A stretch of 64,000 nt of DNA from Mariniflexile sp. TRM1-10 (lineage in GTDB: Bacteria; Bacteroidota; Bacteroidia; Flavobacteriales; Flavobacteriaceae), in contig NZ_CP022985.1 in NCBI RefSeq assembly GCF_003425985.1, forward strand, positions 4,386,001 through 4,450,000, given 5' to 3'. The notes under the pieces were generated by a model that was not told the origin of the DNA, searched no databases, and was given only the letters and a program-made list of their open reading frames with translations. The position numbers and the translations under genes were made by a program. How positions within the stretch are numbered: the stretch's first letter is position 1; the number at the start of each line of letters is the position of its first letter. Shown piece by piece: positions 32,149 to 42,547 of the stretch.

Positions 32149-32760
32149 ATGAATACAACATTAAGTTATTTAGAGATAATTGCTTGGTTAGAAAAAAAAG
32201 GTATTGAGTTATATGGTAAGAAGTTCAAAATTTTGGAATCAGACCATGAAATAATATATAAACTAATTGCATACTTTTTAAAAGATGAACAAACCTGTTA
32301 TCAATTCAATATCGATTTAGAAAAAGGCATCCTTTTAACCGGTCCAATCGGCTGTGGCAAAACATCACTCATGAACCTCATGAAATACCTAACACCAACC
32401 GAACATAAGTTCTACGTAAAACCTTGTCGTGATATCAGCTTTGAATTTATCCAGGACGGCTACCAAATAATCCACAAATACAGTATCGGCAAACTCTACC
32501 ACTCCGAACCAAGAACCTATTGCTTTGACGATTTAGGAACAGAAAATAATTTAAAATACTTCGGCAACGAATGTAATGTAATGGCAGAAATACTATTAAG
32601 CCGATATGATTTATTCATTTCAAAAAAACTAAAAACACATATCACAACCAATCTTTCAGCATCAGAAATAGAAACCCATTACGGTAACCGAGTTCGTTCC
32701 AGACTAAGAGAGACGGTAAATCTAATAGCATTTGAAAAAACAGCACAAGACAAAAGATAA
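32149..32760 (+). CDS. DnaC/IstB-like P-loop ATPase
   Basis: 203 residues. GILLTGPIGCGKTSLMNL is Walker A (about 62-79), YCFDDLGTEN is Walker B (about 122-131), and HITTNLSASEIETHYGNRVRSRLRE includes sensor 1 and the Arg finger of AAA+ helicase loaders. Pairs with the preceding winged-helix-like gene as a replication or maintenance module. Confidence 0.8.
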   Translation: MNTTLSYLEIIAWLEKKGIELYGKKFKILESDHEIIYKLIAYFLKDEQTCYQFNIDLEKGILLTGPIGCGKTSLMNLMKYLTPTEHKFYVKPCRDISFEFIQDGYQIIHKYSIGKLYHSEPRTYCFDDLGTENNLKYFGNECNVMAEILLSRYDLFISKKLKTHITTNLSASEIETHYGNRVRSRLRETVNLIAFEKTAQDKR

Positions 32761-32772
32761 AAATCAGTAAAA

Positions 32773-33402
32773 ATGAACCCAATCCAAAACTTCTGGCAAC
32801 TATTTGAAAAAGAAAATCTAGCCTTCTTTCTTTTAAGTGATCTTCCAAAAGAAGTCACTTTAGAAAAATTAAATACACTAACCCAAGCTATGAAAGAATA
32901 CAACAAAGATTTGGGCTACATCATTAAAACTGGAAAAGAGAAATCCGAACTGATTATAACAGCTCATGGAAATCCCTACCTATTCAAAGAAGTAGAATTA
33001 CTAGTTTTTCACGCCCCAAAACTCGAACGTTGGAAAATAACCGCCTTTTTACAACCCGAAATAGATATAGATGCCTACGAGAACGGTACCGATAAACCAT
33101 TAGAATTCTACGGTATCAGTTTACGAATTAGTGAAATATATTTTCTCCCATTAGAAGTTCCTGGAAAACCACACGAATTAGGTATCAAAGTGTTACTCAA
33201 AAACTACATTGTTCACAAAGACAACCCTAGACTTAGAGATGCGTTATATGTTCATATCGAACATTTAATCGGCGAAAAATCCTTTGCTAATGATATATCG
33301 TTTATCGAAATAGACCAACTAAAAAGGGAAGATTTAGAAGACGATTGCGTACTTGAATTATACAATTTAAAGTTTTTTATTGACTCTTATGAATACGATT
33401 GA
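32773..33402 (+). CDS. Conserved protein of unknown function
   Basis: 209 residues, soluble, mixed alpha/beta, acidic. Not recognised; no signal peptide, membrane helix or catalytic motif. Stretch KLERWKITAFLQPEIDIDAYENGTDKPLEF and the acidic C-terminus are its distinctive parts. Starts 12 bases after the ATPase gene, so likely the same transcript. Confidence 0.65.
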   Translation: MNPIQNFWQLFEKENLAFFLLSDLPKEVTLEKLNTLTQAMKEYNKDLGYIIKTGKEKSELIITAHGNPYLFKEVELLVFHAPKLERWKITAFLQPEIDIDAYENGTDKPLEFYGISLRISEIYFLPLEVPGKPHELGIKVLLKNYIVHKDNPRLRDALYVHIEHLIGEKSFANDISFIEIDQLKREDLEDDCVLELYNLKFFIDSYEYD

Positions 33403-33519
33403 GTTTTGACAATAAATGCTGTTTACTGCCAAAGCTTAACTAAAATTCAATTCCCATAACACAATACATTTTAAGGACGATATTCCTAAAGATTAATAAA
33501 AGTTATGTTTTATATCGAT

Positions 33520-33542
33520 TATGTGAGTTTTAATCTCACATA
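33520..33542. promoter_or_regulatory. Palindromic operator 1 upstream of abiEi
   Basis: Half-sites TATGTGAG and CTCACATA, perfectly complementary, with a 7-base spacer. It sits 90 bases before the abiEi ATG. AbiEi proteins are known to repress their own operon by binding inverted repeats. Confidence 0.65.
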
Positions 33543-33603
33543 TTGCATACATAAAGTAATTTTTACAAAAAACAAAAAACATATTATTATATTTTGTATC
33601 ATT

Positions 33604-33627
33604 GTAGTGAGTTTAGTTCTCTCATAT
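33604..33627. promoter_or_regulatory. Palindromic operator 2 upstream of abiEi
   Basis: GTAGTGAG-TTTAGTT-CTCTCATA resembles operator 1 (AGTGAG, 7-base spacer, CTC...CATAT) but is imperfect. It ends 6 bases before the abiEi ATG. Confidence 0.5.
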
Positions 33628-33632
33628 CGACT

Positions 33633-34454
33633 ATGAAACATAAAAATACTTCAACACAATCTAATGAAATCCTTTCCTACTTTAATAGCAGGAATAAGGT
33701 TTGTTTTGAATATAAAGATGCTTTAAAAGTCTTGCCTAACTCTAAGGAAAATACGGTTAGGCGATTACTTAGCGACATGACTTCAAGAGGATTACTTATG
33801 CGAATAAAAGACGGTGTTTATTACATTATACCTTATGAAGAAAATCCGGAAACCTTTATGCCCGATTGGCACCTGATAGTAAAATATTTAGTAAAAGAGG
33901 CTAAACATTATATTGGATATTACTCGGCCTTGCAAATCCACAATCTAATAACGCAACCATCATTAAAAGAACAAATTGTGGTCGCCAAACAAATTAGGCC
34001 TTCAGAGATAAAGATTAAAGACATCACATTTCAATTTATCTATCATAACGAGAGTCATTTTTTTGGAGAAAAGAAAACATGGATTGACAATTTCAACAAA
34101 GTAAATTGTTCTGACATTGAAAAGACAATAATAGACTGCCTTTTCAAACCGGATTATGCAGGAGGAATTGTAGAGGTCGCAAGAGCAATATACAGCACTA
34201 AGGAAAAATTAGATTTCAAGAAGCTTTTAGAATATACCATAAAATTCGATTCTCAGGCGGTTGTAAAAAGACTGGGATATATTTTAGAAATCTTTGAAAT
34301 TGAAACGGAAATAATCAATGATTTACAAAAAATAAAAACCGCATCTTATGTAGTCTTAGATACTGAATTACCTAAGACAGGAAAAAGAAATAGTCGTTGG
34401 AGTATTCAACAAAATTTAGATATAGAAACCATTAAATCAGCCATGTTCACATGA
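33633..34454 (+). CDS. abiEi: AbiEi-type antitoxin/transcriptional repressor
   Basis: 273 residues from the ATG at 33633 (MKHKNTSTQ); the frame reaches back to 33594 but over the operator. N-terminal winged helix (ENTVRRLLSDMTSRGLLMRIKDGVYYI), then an AbiEi-type body (YIGYYSALQIHNLITQ ... DIEKTIIDCLFKPDYAGG). Antitoxin of a type IV toxin-antitoxin system; it represses its own operon through the two palindromes upstream. It overlaps the toxin gene by 4 bases (ATGA). Confidence 0.9.
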   Translation: MKHKNTSTQSNEILSYFNSRNKVCFEYKDALKVLPNSKENTVRRLLSDMTSRGLLMRIKDGVYYIIPYEENPETFMPDWHLIVKYLVKEAKHYIGYYSALQIHNLITQPSLKEQIVVAKQIRPSEIKIKDITFQFIYHNESHFFGEKKTWIDNFNKVNCSDIEKTIIDCLFKPDYAGGIVEVARAIYSTKEKLDFKKLLEYTIKFDSQAVVKRLGYILEIFEIETEIINDLQKIKTASYVVLDTELPKTGKRNSRWSIQQNLDIETIKSAMFT

Positions 34455-35254
34455 TTAAACCGGGCGAAATACAAAAGAAAGCAAACCAAGTGGGGGTTCG
34501 CGACCAACAAATTGAGAAAGATTACATTTTATCTTGGATACTTTGGGGTGTGGCAAATCACAAACAACTTTCAAAAATAGTAGTTTTCAAAGGAGGAACT
34601 GTATTAAAGAAAGTATATTTTGAAGACTATCGTTTCTCAGAAGATTTAGATTTCACGCTTTTAGATAATGAAATAACAAACGAACAAATTTTTGATTGGT
34701 TCAAAGAGTCTTTCGAAGGAATAAAAGAAGAATCCAATATTCCATTAGAAATAATTGATGATAACGAGCATGAAGATGGAGGTATTAATTTTTACATAGG
34801 TTATGTAGGTCCATTGGGTGGTTTCGGAAACAACAAAAAAGTAAAAGTAGATATATCAAGAAGCGAAAAATTAGAGTTTAAATCAGTCGTAAAAAGTGCT
34901 ATTGTGGATTATTCAGATTTAGAAGATTACAAGCTATTATGCTACCCTTTGGAAGAGCTTTTGGTCGAAAAATTACGTTGCACCATGCAACGCACACAAC
35001 CAAGAGACTATTATGACATTTGGTATTTAGTAGAATTAGAAAAAATGGAGGTTGAATATTTCACAAATGAATTCCGAAATAAATGCATCAGCAAAGAACA
35101 AAATCCCGATGATTTTCATAAAAAACTTGAACAAAAATTACCCCAATACAAAGCACGATGGCAAAAATCGATGAGTGACCAAATAAAAAACTTACCTGAT
35201 TTTGAACAAGTGGAAAGAGAAGTGAGTAGAAAGATTAAAAATTTTATGGTATAA
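34451..35254 (+). CDS. abiEii: AbiEii/AbiGii nucleotidyltransferase toxin
   Basis: 267 residues. [12 protein letters not shown] and [11 protein letters not shown] carry the GG[ST]-x-K and SxDxD motifs of the DNA-polymerase-beta-like toxin family, and [11 protein letters not shown] the C-terminal PxDxYD signature. Blocks growth on phage attack by modifying tRNA. Overlaps the antitoxin gene by 4 bases, so the pair is translationally coupled. Next gene is hsdM, 26 bases downstream. Confidence 0.92.
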   Translation: MIKPGEIQKKANQVGVRDQQIEKDYILSWILWGVANHKQLSKIVVFKGGTVLKKVYFEDYRFSEDLDFTLLDNEITNEQIFDWFKESFEGIKEESNIPLEIIDDNEHEDGGINFYIGYVGPLGGFGNNKKVKVDISRSEKLEFKSVVKSAIVDYSDLEDYKLLCYPLEELLVEKLRCTMQRTQPRDYYDIWYLVELEKMEVEYFTNEFRNKCISKEQNPDDFHKKLEQKLPQYKARWQKSMSDQIKNLPDFEQVEREVSRKIKNFMV

Positions 35255-35280
35255 CCAACGAAATAAACAAAAGAAAAATA

Positions 35281-36828
35281 ATGACAAGCATAATACAAAG
35301 AGCAGAATTACAAGCAAAAATATGGAAAATAGCCAACGAGGTGCGTGGTTCTGTCGATGGATGGGATTTCAAACACTTTGTTTTAGGGGCACTTTTCTAT
35401 CGATTTATAAGTGAAAATTTTACAAAATATATAGAAGGTGGTGATGATAGAATTGATTACGCCAACATATCAGACGAGGTAATAACACCGGAAATAATAG
35501 ACGATGCTGTAAAAACGAAAGGATATTTCATCTATCCAAGTCAACTTTTTATAAATATTGCGAAAACTGCCAATACCAATCCAAACCTTAATACAGATTT
35601 AAAAGCCATCTTTAATGCTATCGAAAGTTCTGCAAATGGGTATCCATCAGAAGAAGATATAAAAGGTTTATTTGCCGATTTCGACACAACCAGCTCACGA
35701 CTGGGGAACACCGTTGAAAACAAAAACAGTCGTTTAGCTGCCGTTTTGAAAGGAGTTGAGGAGCTAAATTTTGGTAATTTTGAAGACAGTGAAATAGAAC
35801 TTTTTGGTGATGCCTATGAATTTCTAATTGGCAATTATGCGGCCAATGCTGGTAAATCGGGTGGTGAATTTTTCACACCTGTGCACGTGTCCAAACTAAT
35901 TGCACAATTGGCAATGCACAAACAAGAAAAAGTGAATAAAATTTATGATCCTGCAGCAGGTTCGGGTTCATTATTGCTACAAGCCAAAAAACATTTCGAT
36001 AACCACATCATTGAAGAAGGTTTCTTTGGACAAGAAATCAACCATACTACCTATAATTTAGCTCGTATGAACATGTTTTTACACAACATCAATTACGACA
36101 AGTTTAATATAGCTTTAGGCGATACGCTTCATCATCCTCATTTTATTGATGACAAACCTTTTGATGCCATTGTATCAAATCCTCCTTATTCGGTAAAATG
36201 GATTGGAGATGACGACCCAACGCTGATAAATGACGACCGTTTTGCTCCTGCAGGTGTATTAGCTCCAAAATCAAAAGCCGATTTTGCTTTTGTACTGCAT
36301 GCATTAAGTTATCTATCAAGTAAAGGAAGAGCTGCCATTGTTTGTTTCCCTGGTATTTTTTACCGTGGTGGTGCCGAACAAAAAATTAGAAAGTATTTAG
36401 TGGATAATAACTTTGTAGAAACCGTTATTGCCTTAGCTCCTAATCTTTTTTATGGCACATCTATAGCAGTAACTATTTTGGTACTCTCAAAACATAAAAC
36501 AGATACTAAAACGCAGTTTATTGATGTAACAGGTGAAGATTACTTTAAGAAAGTAACAAATAACAATATGATGACTGATGCACATATTGAAAAAATAATG
36601 GAAATGTTTGATAGCAAAAAGGAAGTGACTCATGTAGCAACCTATGTTGACAATAACAAAATCGCAGAAAACGATTATAACTTATCTGTTAGTTCCTATG
36701 TGGTAGCCAAAGACAATAGAGTGAAGATTAATATTGAGGAATTAAACAACGAAGTTTCCAAAACTGTAAAAAAAATTGACAAACTTCGTACAGATATTAA
36801 TGCCATCATAAAAGAAATTGAAGCATGA
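35281..36828 (+). CDS. hsdM: Type I restriction-modification DNA methyltransferase HsdM
   Basis: 515 residues. N-terminal HsdM domain ([30 protein letters not shown]), SAM-binding [16 protein letters not shown] and [10 protein letters not shown], and catalytic NPPY in [15 protein letters not shown] (about 299-302): an N6-adenine methylase. Methylates the site set by HsdS. Overlaps hsdS by 4 bases. Confidence 0.96.
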   Translation: MTSIIQRAELQAKIWKIANEVRGSVDGWDFKHFVLGALFYRFISENFTKYIEGGDDRIDYANISDEVITPEIIDDAVKTKGYFIYPSQLFINIAKTANTNPNLNTDLKAIFNAIESSANGYPSEEDIKGLFADFDTTSSRLGNTVENKNSRLAAVLKGVEELNFGNFEDSEIELFGDAYEFLIGNYAANAGKSGGEFFTPVHVSKLIAQLAMHKQEKVNKIYDPAAGSGSLLLQAKKHFDNHIIEEGFFGQEINHTTYNLARMNMFLHNINYDKFNIALGDTLHHPHFIDDKPFDAIVSNPPYSVKWIGDDDPTLINDDRFAPAGVLAPKSKADFAFVLHALSYLSSKGRAAIVCFPGIFYRGGAEQKIRKYLVDNNFVETVIALAPNLFYGTSIAVTILVLSKHKTDTKTQFIDVTGEDYFKKVTNNNMMTDAHIEKIMEMFDSKKEVTHVATYVDNNKIAENDYNLSVSSYVVAKDNRVKINIEELNNEVSKTVKKIDKLRTDINAIIKEIEA

Positions 36829-38039
36829 GTTATCTAGAAAAATTATTGGATGGTGTTTCTGTGGAATGGAAACCTTTGGGAGAATATGCAGATTATGAAC
36901 AACCGACAAGGTACTTAGTGGAATCAAATAATTACAACAATAATTTCAAAACTCCTGTTCTAACTGCGGGTAAGACCTTTATTCTTGGATATACCGATGA
37001 GACAGATGGTATTTACAAAGCATCTGAAAACCCAGTAATAATCTTTGATGATTTTACAACTGCGAATAAGTGGGTTGATTTTGATTTTAAAGCTAAATCA
37101 TCAGCAATGAAGATGATTACTTCAAAAGATGAATCAAAAGCTTCATTAAAATATATTTACTATTGGATGAATACTTTACCTAGTGAATTAGTTGATGGTG
37201 ACCACAAAAGACAATGGATTAGTAATTATGCAAATAAACTCATCCCAATTCCATGTCCAGCTAATTCTAAAAAATCTCTCGAAATTCAACAAAAAATAGT
37301 TGGAATTCTCGATACGTTTTCAGAGCTTACAGCAGAGCTTACAGCAGAGCTTACAGCAGAGCTTACAGCACGAAAAATGCAATATAGTTATTTTCGAGAG
37401 AAATTGTACTCCTTTGATAAAAATAAAGTTCAACATTTACCTTTGGGTGATGAAAATATCGGCAAATTTATTCGTGGTGGCGGTTTACAGAAAAAAGACT
37501 TTACTGAAACAGGAGTTGGTTGTATTCACTATGGACAAATCTATACCTACTATGGAACATATACAGATAAAACTAAATCATTTGTTTCAGAAGAGTTTGC
37601 AAAAAAAGCACGTATGGCTAAATATGGAGACTTGGTCATTGCAACCACAAGTGAAAATGATGAGGATGTATGTAAAGCAGTAGCTTGGCTAGGAGATAAA
37701 GAAATAGCTGTAAGCAGTGATGCTTGTTTTTATCGTCATAACTTGAATCCAAAATATGTTGCTTACTTTTTTCAAACAGAACAATTTCAAAAACAAAAAA
37801 GGTCTTTTATCACGGGAACAAAAGTCAGACGTGTAAATGCAGATGATTTGGCTAAAATAAAAATCCCTGTTCCTTCAAAAGAAGAACAGGAACGAGTAGC
37901 TACAATTTTAGAAAAATTCGACACACTTACTAACTCAATAAGTGAAGGTTTACCAAAAGAAATAGAGTTAAGACAAAAACAATATGAATATTACAGAGAT
38001 TTGTTACTAGCATTTCCTCAAGATAATTTAGAATCATAA
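36825..38039 (+). CDS. hsdS: Type I restriction specificity subunit HsdS with four TAEL repeats
   Basis: 404 residues: TRD1 (about 10-150), central helical linker, TRD2 (about 205-360), distal helix. The central linker is [20 protein letters not shown], four 12-bp copies of GAGCTTACAGCA at 37323-37370. In EcoR124I and its relatives the number of TAEL repeats in this place sets the spacing of the two half-sites, so copy-number change alters specificity. Overlaps hsdM by 4 bases; prrC starts 1 base after its stop. Confidence 0.95.
   Translation: MSYLEKLLDGVSVEWKPLGEYADYEQPTRYLVESNNYNNNFKTPVLTAGKTFILGYTDETDGIYKASENPVIIFDDFTTANKWVDFDFKAKSSAMKMITSKDESKASLKYIYYWMNTLPSELVDGDHKRQWISNYANKLIPIPCPANSKKSLEIQQKIVGILDTFSELTAELTAELTAELTARKMQYSYFREKLYSFDKNKVQHLPLGDENIGKFIRGGGLQKKDFTETGVGCIHYGQIYTYYGTYTDKTKSFVSEEFAKKARMAKYGDLVIATTSENDEDVCKAVAWLGDKEIAVSSDACFYRHNLNPKYVAYFFQTEQFQKQKRSFITGTKVRRVNADDLAKIKIPVPSKEEQERVATILEKFDTLTNSISEGLPKEIELRQKQYEYYRDLLLAFPQDNLES
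37323..37370 (+). repeat. 12-bp tandem repeat x4 inside hsdS
   Basis: GAGCTTACAGCA repeated four times without a mismatch, in frame (ELTA). Such repeats change copy number by slippage; the 12-bp unit keeps the frame. Confidence 0.97.
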
Positions 38040-38040
38040 T

Positions 38041-39207
38041 ATGGCACAGTCATTAACAGAAATAGCACAATCGCTTATAGATGCCAATAAAAAAGTGCAA
38101 CTAATCTATGCTTTCAACGGCATAGGAAAAACTAGGTTATCTCGTGAATACAGGCTTTTAGTTGCACCTAAAAATGTTGACGAAGAGGATGATGTAGAAA
38201 CAGGCATCAAAGTGCTTTATTATAATGCTTTCACAGAAGATTTATTCTTTTGGGACAATGATTTAGATGCTGATGTTGAAAGAAAAATTACAATCCGACC
38301 AAATGGTTTTACAAATTTAGCCCTTAATTTCTTAAGAGATCAAGGTTTAGATGTAAACATAATTTCAAATTTTCAGCACTATACAAGTCCTTTTATAACA
38401 CCTAGATTTAGTCAAGATTTTTCTGAAGTAACATTTTCGATAGAAAGCGGTAGTGACAACAGTATTGAAAATATAAAAATCTCGAAAGGTGAAGAAAGTA
38501 ATTTTATTTGGTGCGTATTTTACAGTCTGTTAGAACAAATTGTTGAAATTAAAAATACGCTTCCAGAAAATCGTCCTAACAATCCGTTCAATAATTTAGA
38601 ATACGTTTTTATTGACGACCCTATAAGTTCTTTAGATGATAATCATTTGATAGAATTAGCTGTTAATTTGGCTGAACTTATCAAGAAATCAACAGGTTTG
38701 AAATTTGTTGTTTCAACACATAATGCACTATTTTATAATGTACTTTTCAACGAAGTCGGCAACAAAGCTTGTTATATGTTAAAAAAATTAGATGATGGTA
38801 CATATAATCTTAAGCCATTAAACGGTGATTCAAATAAAAGCTTCTCTTATCACCTATACTTGAAGAACACAATTGAAGAAGCTATCACTTCAAATTCTGT
38901 CGAAAAGTATCATTTTATGTTATTAAGAAACTTATATGAGAAAACTGCAAATTTTTTAGGTTATCCTGAATGGAAAAGATTATTACCAGAAGATAGACAA
39001 CTATATTACAATAGAATAATTCAATTTACAAGTCATTCAACTTTATCAAATGAAGCAGTACCTGACCCTACAGAACCAGAAAAGCAAACTGTAAGGTTGT
39101 TATTAGAACATTTGGTTAATAGTAAATATTGGCAAGAAGAAATAGCAACTGCAGAACCAGCATTAGCTAATGTATCATCAACACAAGAAGTAAATGACAC
39201 AATTTAA
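38041..39207 (+). CDS. prrC: PrrC-family anticodon nuclease
   Basis: 388 residues. N-terminal ABC-type ATPase: [11 protein letters not shown] (Walker A, 24-34), KGEESNFIW (signature), [13 protein letters not shown] (Walker B and D-loop, 188-200), VVSTHN (H-loop). C-terminal nuclease: [12 protein letters not shown] (261-272) matches the tRNA-lysine anticodon-recognition segment of E. coli PrrC, and Arg296-x3-Glu300...His332 matches its catalytic triad R320, E324, H356 with identical spacing (constant offset of 24). Order hsdM-hsdS-prrC-hsdR is that of the E. coli prr locus. Kept silent by the type I complex and released when a phage inhibits restriction, it would cleave tRNA. Overlaps hsdR by 14 bases. 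Confidence 0.88.
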   Translation: MAQSLTEIAQSLIDANKKVQLIYAFNGIGKTRLSREYRLLVAPKNVDEEDDVETGIKVLYYNAFTEDLFFWDNDLDADVERKITIRPNGFTNLALNFLRDQGLDVNIISNFQHYTSPFITPRFSQDFSEVTFSIESGSDNSIENIKISKGEESNFIWCVFYSLLEQIVEIKNTLPENRPNNPFNNLEYVFIDDPISSLDDNHLIELAVNLAELIKKSTGLKFVVSTHNALFYNVLFNEVGNKACYMLKKLDDGTYNLKPLNGDSNKSFSYHLYLKNTIEEAITSNSVEKYHFMLLRNLYEKTANFLGYPEWKRLLPEDRQLYYNRIIQFTSHSTLSNEAVPDPTEPEKQTVRLLLEHLVNSKYWQEEIATAEPALANVSSTQEVNDTI

Positions 39208-42200
39208 AACCATAGCAGAATCGAACAATTTTATTGTTTTAGATAAATATACCAAGTATTCAGAGGTAAATGAACCACCTGCGGTTTATCAAACGGAGGC
39301 GGCTCTTGAAAAAGAATTTATCCAAGATTTAATCAATCAAGGGTATGAAAATCCAAACCTAAACACTACACAAACTCTATTAGCTAATGCAAGAGTGCAA
39401 TTGCAAGGACTAAACAACATGGAGTTTTCAGATAGCGAATGGGCTCGTTTTGTAGAAGAGTATTTAGATAAACCAAGTGATAATCTTATTGAAAAAACAA
39501 GAAAAATTCATGAAAATTATATCTACGATTTTGTTTTTGATGATGGACGTATCCAAAACATTTACTTAGTAGATAAAAAAAATATTGCTCGTAATAAAGT
39601 TCAGGTAATTAAACAATTTGAACAAAAAGGAACACATGCCAATCGTTATGATGTGACCATTTTAGTCAACGGCTTGCCTTTGGTTCAAGTAGAATTAAAA
39701 AAACGAGGTGTAGCCATTCGTGAAGCATTTAACCAAGTACATCGCTATACCAAGGAGAGTTTAAATAGTTCGAATTCTCTTTTTAAATATTTGCAAGTTT
39801 TTGTGATTTCTAACGGAACGGATAGCCGCTATTTTGCTAACACGGTGGAACGAAACAAAAACAGTTTCGACTTTACCATGAATTGGGCAAAAGCCGACAA
39901 TACATTGATCAAAGATCTTAAAGATTTTACGACAACCTTTTTTGAAAAACGCACATTATTAAACGTATTGCTAACCTATTCAGTTTTTGATACAAGTGAT
40001 ACTTTGCTTATTATGCGACCATATCAAATTGCAGCTACCGAAAGAATGTTATGGAAAATTCAAAGTTCATTTCAAGCTAAAATTTGGTCTAAAGTAGAAA
40101 GCGGTGGCTATATTTGGCACACAACGGGTTCCGGAAAAACATTGACTAGTTTTAAAGCAGCACGTTTGGCCACTGAATTAGATTTCATTGATAAAGTGTT
40201 TTTTGTAGTGGATCGTAAAGATTTGGACTTTCAAACTATGAAAGAATATCAACGCTTTTCACCCGATAGTGTAAATGGTTCAGATAGTACAGCAGGATTA
40301 AAGAGGAATTTAGAAAAAGACGATAATAAAATTATTGTCACAACAATTCAAAAGCTAAATAACTTGATGAAAACGGAGAGTGATTTGGCTATTTATCAAA
40401 AACAAGTCGTTTTTATTTTTGATGAAGCACACCGTTCGCAGTTTGGAGAAGCTCAAAAGAACCTAAATAAAAAGTTTAAAAAATTCTATCAATTTGGTTT
40501 TACTGGAACTCCAATTTTTCCTCAAAATGCTTTAGGTGCTGAAACTACAGCTAGTGTATTTGGTCGTGAGTTACATTCTTATGTAATAACAGATGCGATT
40601 AGAGATGAAAAAGTATTGAAATTCAAAGTAGATTACAATGATGTTCGTCCACAGTTTAAAAGCATAGAAACAGAGATTGATGAAAAGAAATTAACGGCTG
40701 CAGAAAATAAAAAAGCATTTTTACATCCTGCACGTATTAAAGAAGTTTCGCAATACATTCTTAAGAATTTTAGAATTAAAACGCATAGAAATCAAGGTAC
40801 CAACAAAGGTTTTAATGCCATGTTTGCGGTGAGTAGTGTGGATGCGGCCAAATGTTATTACGAAGAATTAAATAGCCTACAAAAAGAAAGTGAAAAACCA
40901 TTAAGAATAGCAACGATATTCTCTTTTGCTGCCAATGAAGAGCAAAGTGCCATTGGTGAAATTGTCGATGAAACTTTTGAACCAACTGCATTGGATAGCA
41001 GTGCTAAAGAATTTTTAACGGCAGCTATAAACGACTACAACACGATGTTCAGAACTAGTTTTGGAGTCGAAAGTAAAGAATTTCAAAACTATTATCGGGA
41101 TCTTGCAAAACGTGTAAAAAATAAAGAAATTGACCTTATTATAGTTGTAGGTATGTTCCTTACTGGCTTTGATGCTCCAACATTGAATACCTTATTTGTA
41201 GACAAGAACCTGCGTTATCATGGTTTAATGCAAGCTTTTTCACGTACTAATCGTATTTATGATGCGACAAAAACCTTTGGAAATATTATTACTTTTAGAG
41301 ATTTAGAAACTGCTACTGTAGATGCCATAACGTTATTTGGAGATAAAAACACTAAAAACGTAGTACTTGAAAAAAGCTATAAAGAATATTTAGAAGGTTT
41401 TACAGACATTGCAACAGGACATGCACGTAGAGGTTTCATAGATGTGGTAAATGACTTAAATGAAAAGTTCCCGAATCCCGATGAAATTGTAACGGAAAAA
41501 GATAAAAAAGAATTCTCAAAATTATTTGGAGAGTATTTACGAGTGGAAAATATCTTGCAGAATTACGATGAGTTTACCAATCTCAAAGCATTTAAAACTA
41601 TTGATATAAATGATGCTCAAGCTATTCAGGAATTTAAAGAAGCCTACTTTGTATCAGACAACGATATTGCAATAATGCAAGAGATAAGTCTACTACCGGA
41701 ACGAACAATTCAAGATTATCGTTCTACTTATAATGACATCCGCGATTGGTTAAGACGTGAAAAAAGTGGTAAAGAAGTTGAAGAATCCAATATTGATTGG
41801 GATGATGTTGTTTTTGAAATAGACTTACTTAAATCTCAAGAAATAAATTTGGATTATATTCTTGAATTGATTTTTGAGCATAACAAAAAAAACAAAGACA
41901 AAGCTACTTTAATAGAAGAAATCCGTAGAGTGATTCGTGCAAGTATAGGCAATAGAGCAAAAGAAAGTTTAGTGGTAGATTTTATTAATGAAACTGACTT
42001 GGAAACTATTCAAGATAAAGCAAATGTAATAGATTCATTCTTCAAATATGCTCAAGAAAAACAGAAAAAAGAAGCTTCAGAATTAATCACAGATGAAGAC
42101 TTAAATGAAGAAGAAGCAAAACGATACATTGCTGTATCTTTAAAACGAGAATTTGCAAATGAAAACGGGACGGAACTCAATACCATTTTACCTAAAATGA

Positions 42201-42298
42201 GCCCTTTAAATCCTCAGTATTTAACAAAAAAGCAAAGTGTTTTTCAAAAAATTTCTTCATTTGTCGAAAAGTTCAAAGGTGTTGGAGGTCAATTATAA
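39194..42298 (+). CDS. hsdR: Type I restriction endonuclease/translocase HsdR
   Basis: 1034 residues. N-terminal nuclease: [22 protein letters not shown] (Asp, Glu-x-Lys at ~165). Superfamily-2 motor: [13 protein letters not shown] (Walker A, ~311), [11 protein letters not shown] (DEAH box, ~410), [28 protein letters not shown] and QAFSRTNRI. Translocates and cuts unmodified DNA with HsdM2S. Its start lies inside prrC, so the two are translationally coupled. Confidence 0.96.
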   Translation: MTQFKTIAESNNFIVLDKYTKYSEVNEPPAVYQTEAALEKEFIQDLINQGYENPNLNTTQTLLANARVQLQGLNNMEFSDSEWARFVEEYLDKPSDNLIEKTRKIHENYIYDFVFDDGRIQNIYLVDKKNIARNKVQVIKQFEQKGTHANRYDVTILVNGLPLVQVELKKRGVAIREAFNQVHRYTKESLNSSNSLFKYLQVFVISNGTDSRYFANTVERNKNSFDFTMNWAKADNTLIKDLKDFTTTFFEKRTLLNVLLTYSVFDTSDTLLIMRPYQIAATERMLWKIQSSFQAKIWSKVESGGYIWHTTGSGKTLTSFKAARLATELDFIDKVFFVVDRKDLDFQTMKEYQRFSPDSVNGSDSTAGLKRNLEKDDNKIIVTTIQKLNNLMKTESDLAIYQKQVVFIFDEAHRSQFGEAQKNLNKKFKKFYQFGFTGTPIFPQNALGAETTASVFGRELHSYVITDAIRDEKVLKFKVDYNDVRPQFKSIETEIDEKKLTAAENKKAFLHPARIKEVSQYILKNFRIKTHRNQGTNKGFNAMFAVSSVDAAKCYYEELNSLQKESEKPLRIATIFSFAANEEQSAIGEIVDETFEPTALDSSAKEFLTAAINDYNTMFRTSFGVESKEFQNYYRDLAKRVKNKEIDLIIVVGMFLTGFDAPTLNTLFVDKNLRYHGLMQAFSRTNRIYDATKTFGNIITFRDLETATVDAITLFGDKNTKNVVLEKSYKEYLEGFTDIATGHARRGFIDVVNDLNEKFPNPDEIVTEKDKKEFSKLFGEYLRVENILQNYDEFTNLKAFKTIDINDAQAIQEFKEAYFVSDNDIAIMQEISLLPERTIQDYRSTYNDIRDWLRREKSGKEVEESNIDWDDVVFEIDLLKSQEINLDYILELIFEHNKKNKDKATLIEEIRRVIRASIGNRAKESLVVDFINETDLETIQDKANVIDSFFKYAQEKQKKEASELITDEDLNEEEAKRYIAVSLKREFANENGTELNTILPKMSPLNPQYLTKKQSVFQKISSFVEKFKGVGGQL

Positions 42299-42356
42299 AT
42301 AACTTTATTATAAAATCAGAAAACATGTTAAATCAAACATTCTGTCAAGTATTTGA

Positions 42357-42500
42357 ATTCCTCCTGAATTTAATATAGATGGAATATTTACTGTTAAACT
42401 TAGAAGACCAATAGAATTTGATAAATGGGTAGTTAGGTGGGTAGATAAATCAATTTTCAAAATTCATTATCTCATTCACCTGCACAAAAATTGCTCCTAG
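42357..42500 (+). pseudogene. 3' fragment of an AlbA_2-type DNA-binding/ATP-binding protein gene
   Basis: The frame IPPEFNIDGIFTVKLRRPIE followed by FDKWVVRWVDK resembles the conserved C-terminal part of AlbA_2/RecG-like regulators. No start or N-terminal part exists between hsdR and here, so it is a remnant. Confidence 0.45.
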
Positions 42501-42547
42501 TCCAAGTATTCCTAGCATCAATTATTTGTTTGCTTCATTTCGTTAAT
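42501..42547. repeat. Short direct repeat (second copy at 53209)
   Basis: TCCAAGTATTCCTAGCATCA... here and TCCAAGCATTCCTAAAGCCA... at 53209-53256 are about 80% alike over 47 bases, ending in TTTGTTTGCTTCATTTCG. The left copy abuts the stop codon of the nuclease-helicase gene. Confidence 0.55.

Noticed and set aside
29543..33402. A conjugative transposon
   Set aside because: RteC, HTH and ATPase genes are present but there is no relaxase, coupling protein or tra gene anywhere in the window, so mobility by itself is not supported.
37300..37683. 127-codon ORF in another frame of hsdS
   Set aside because: Long only because the four 12-bp repeats are open in several frames; hsdS is the real frame.
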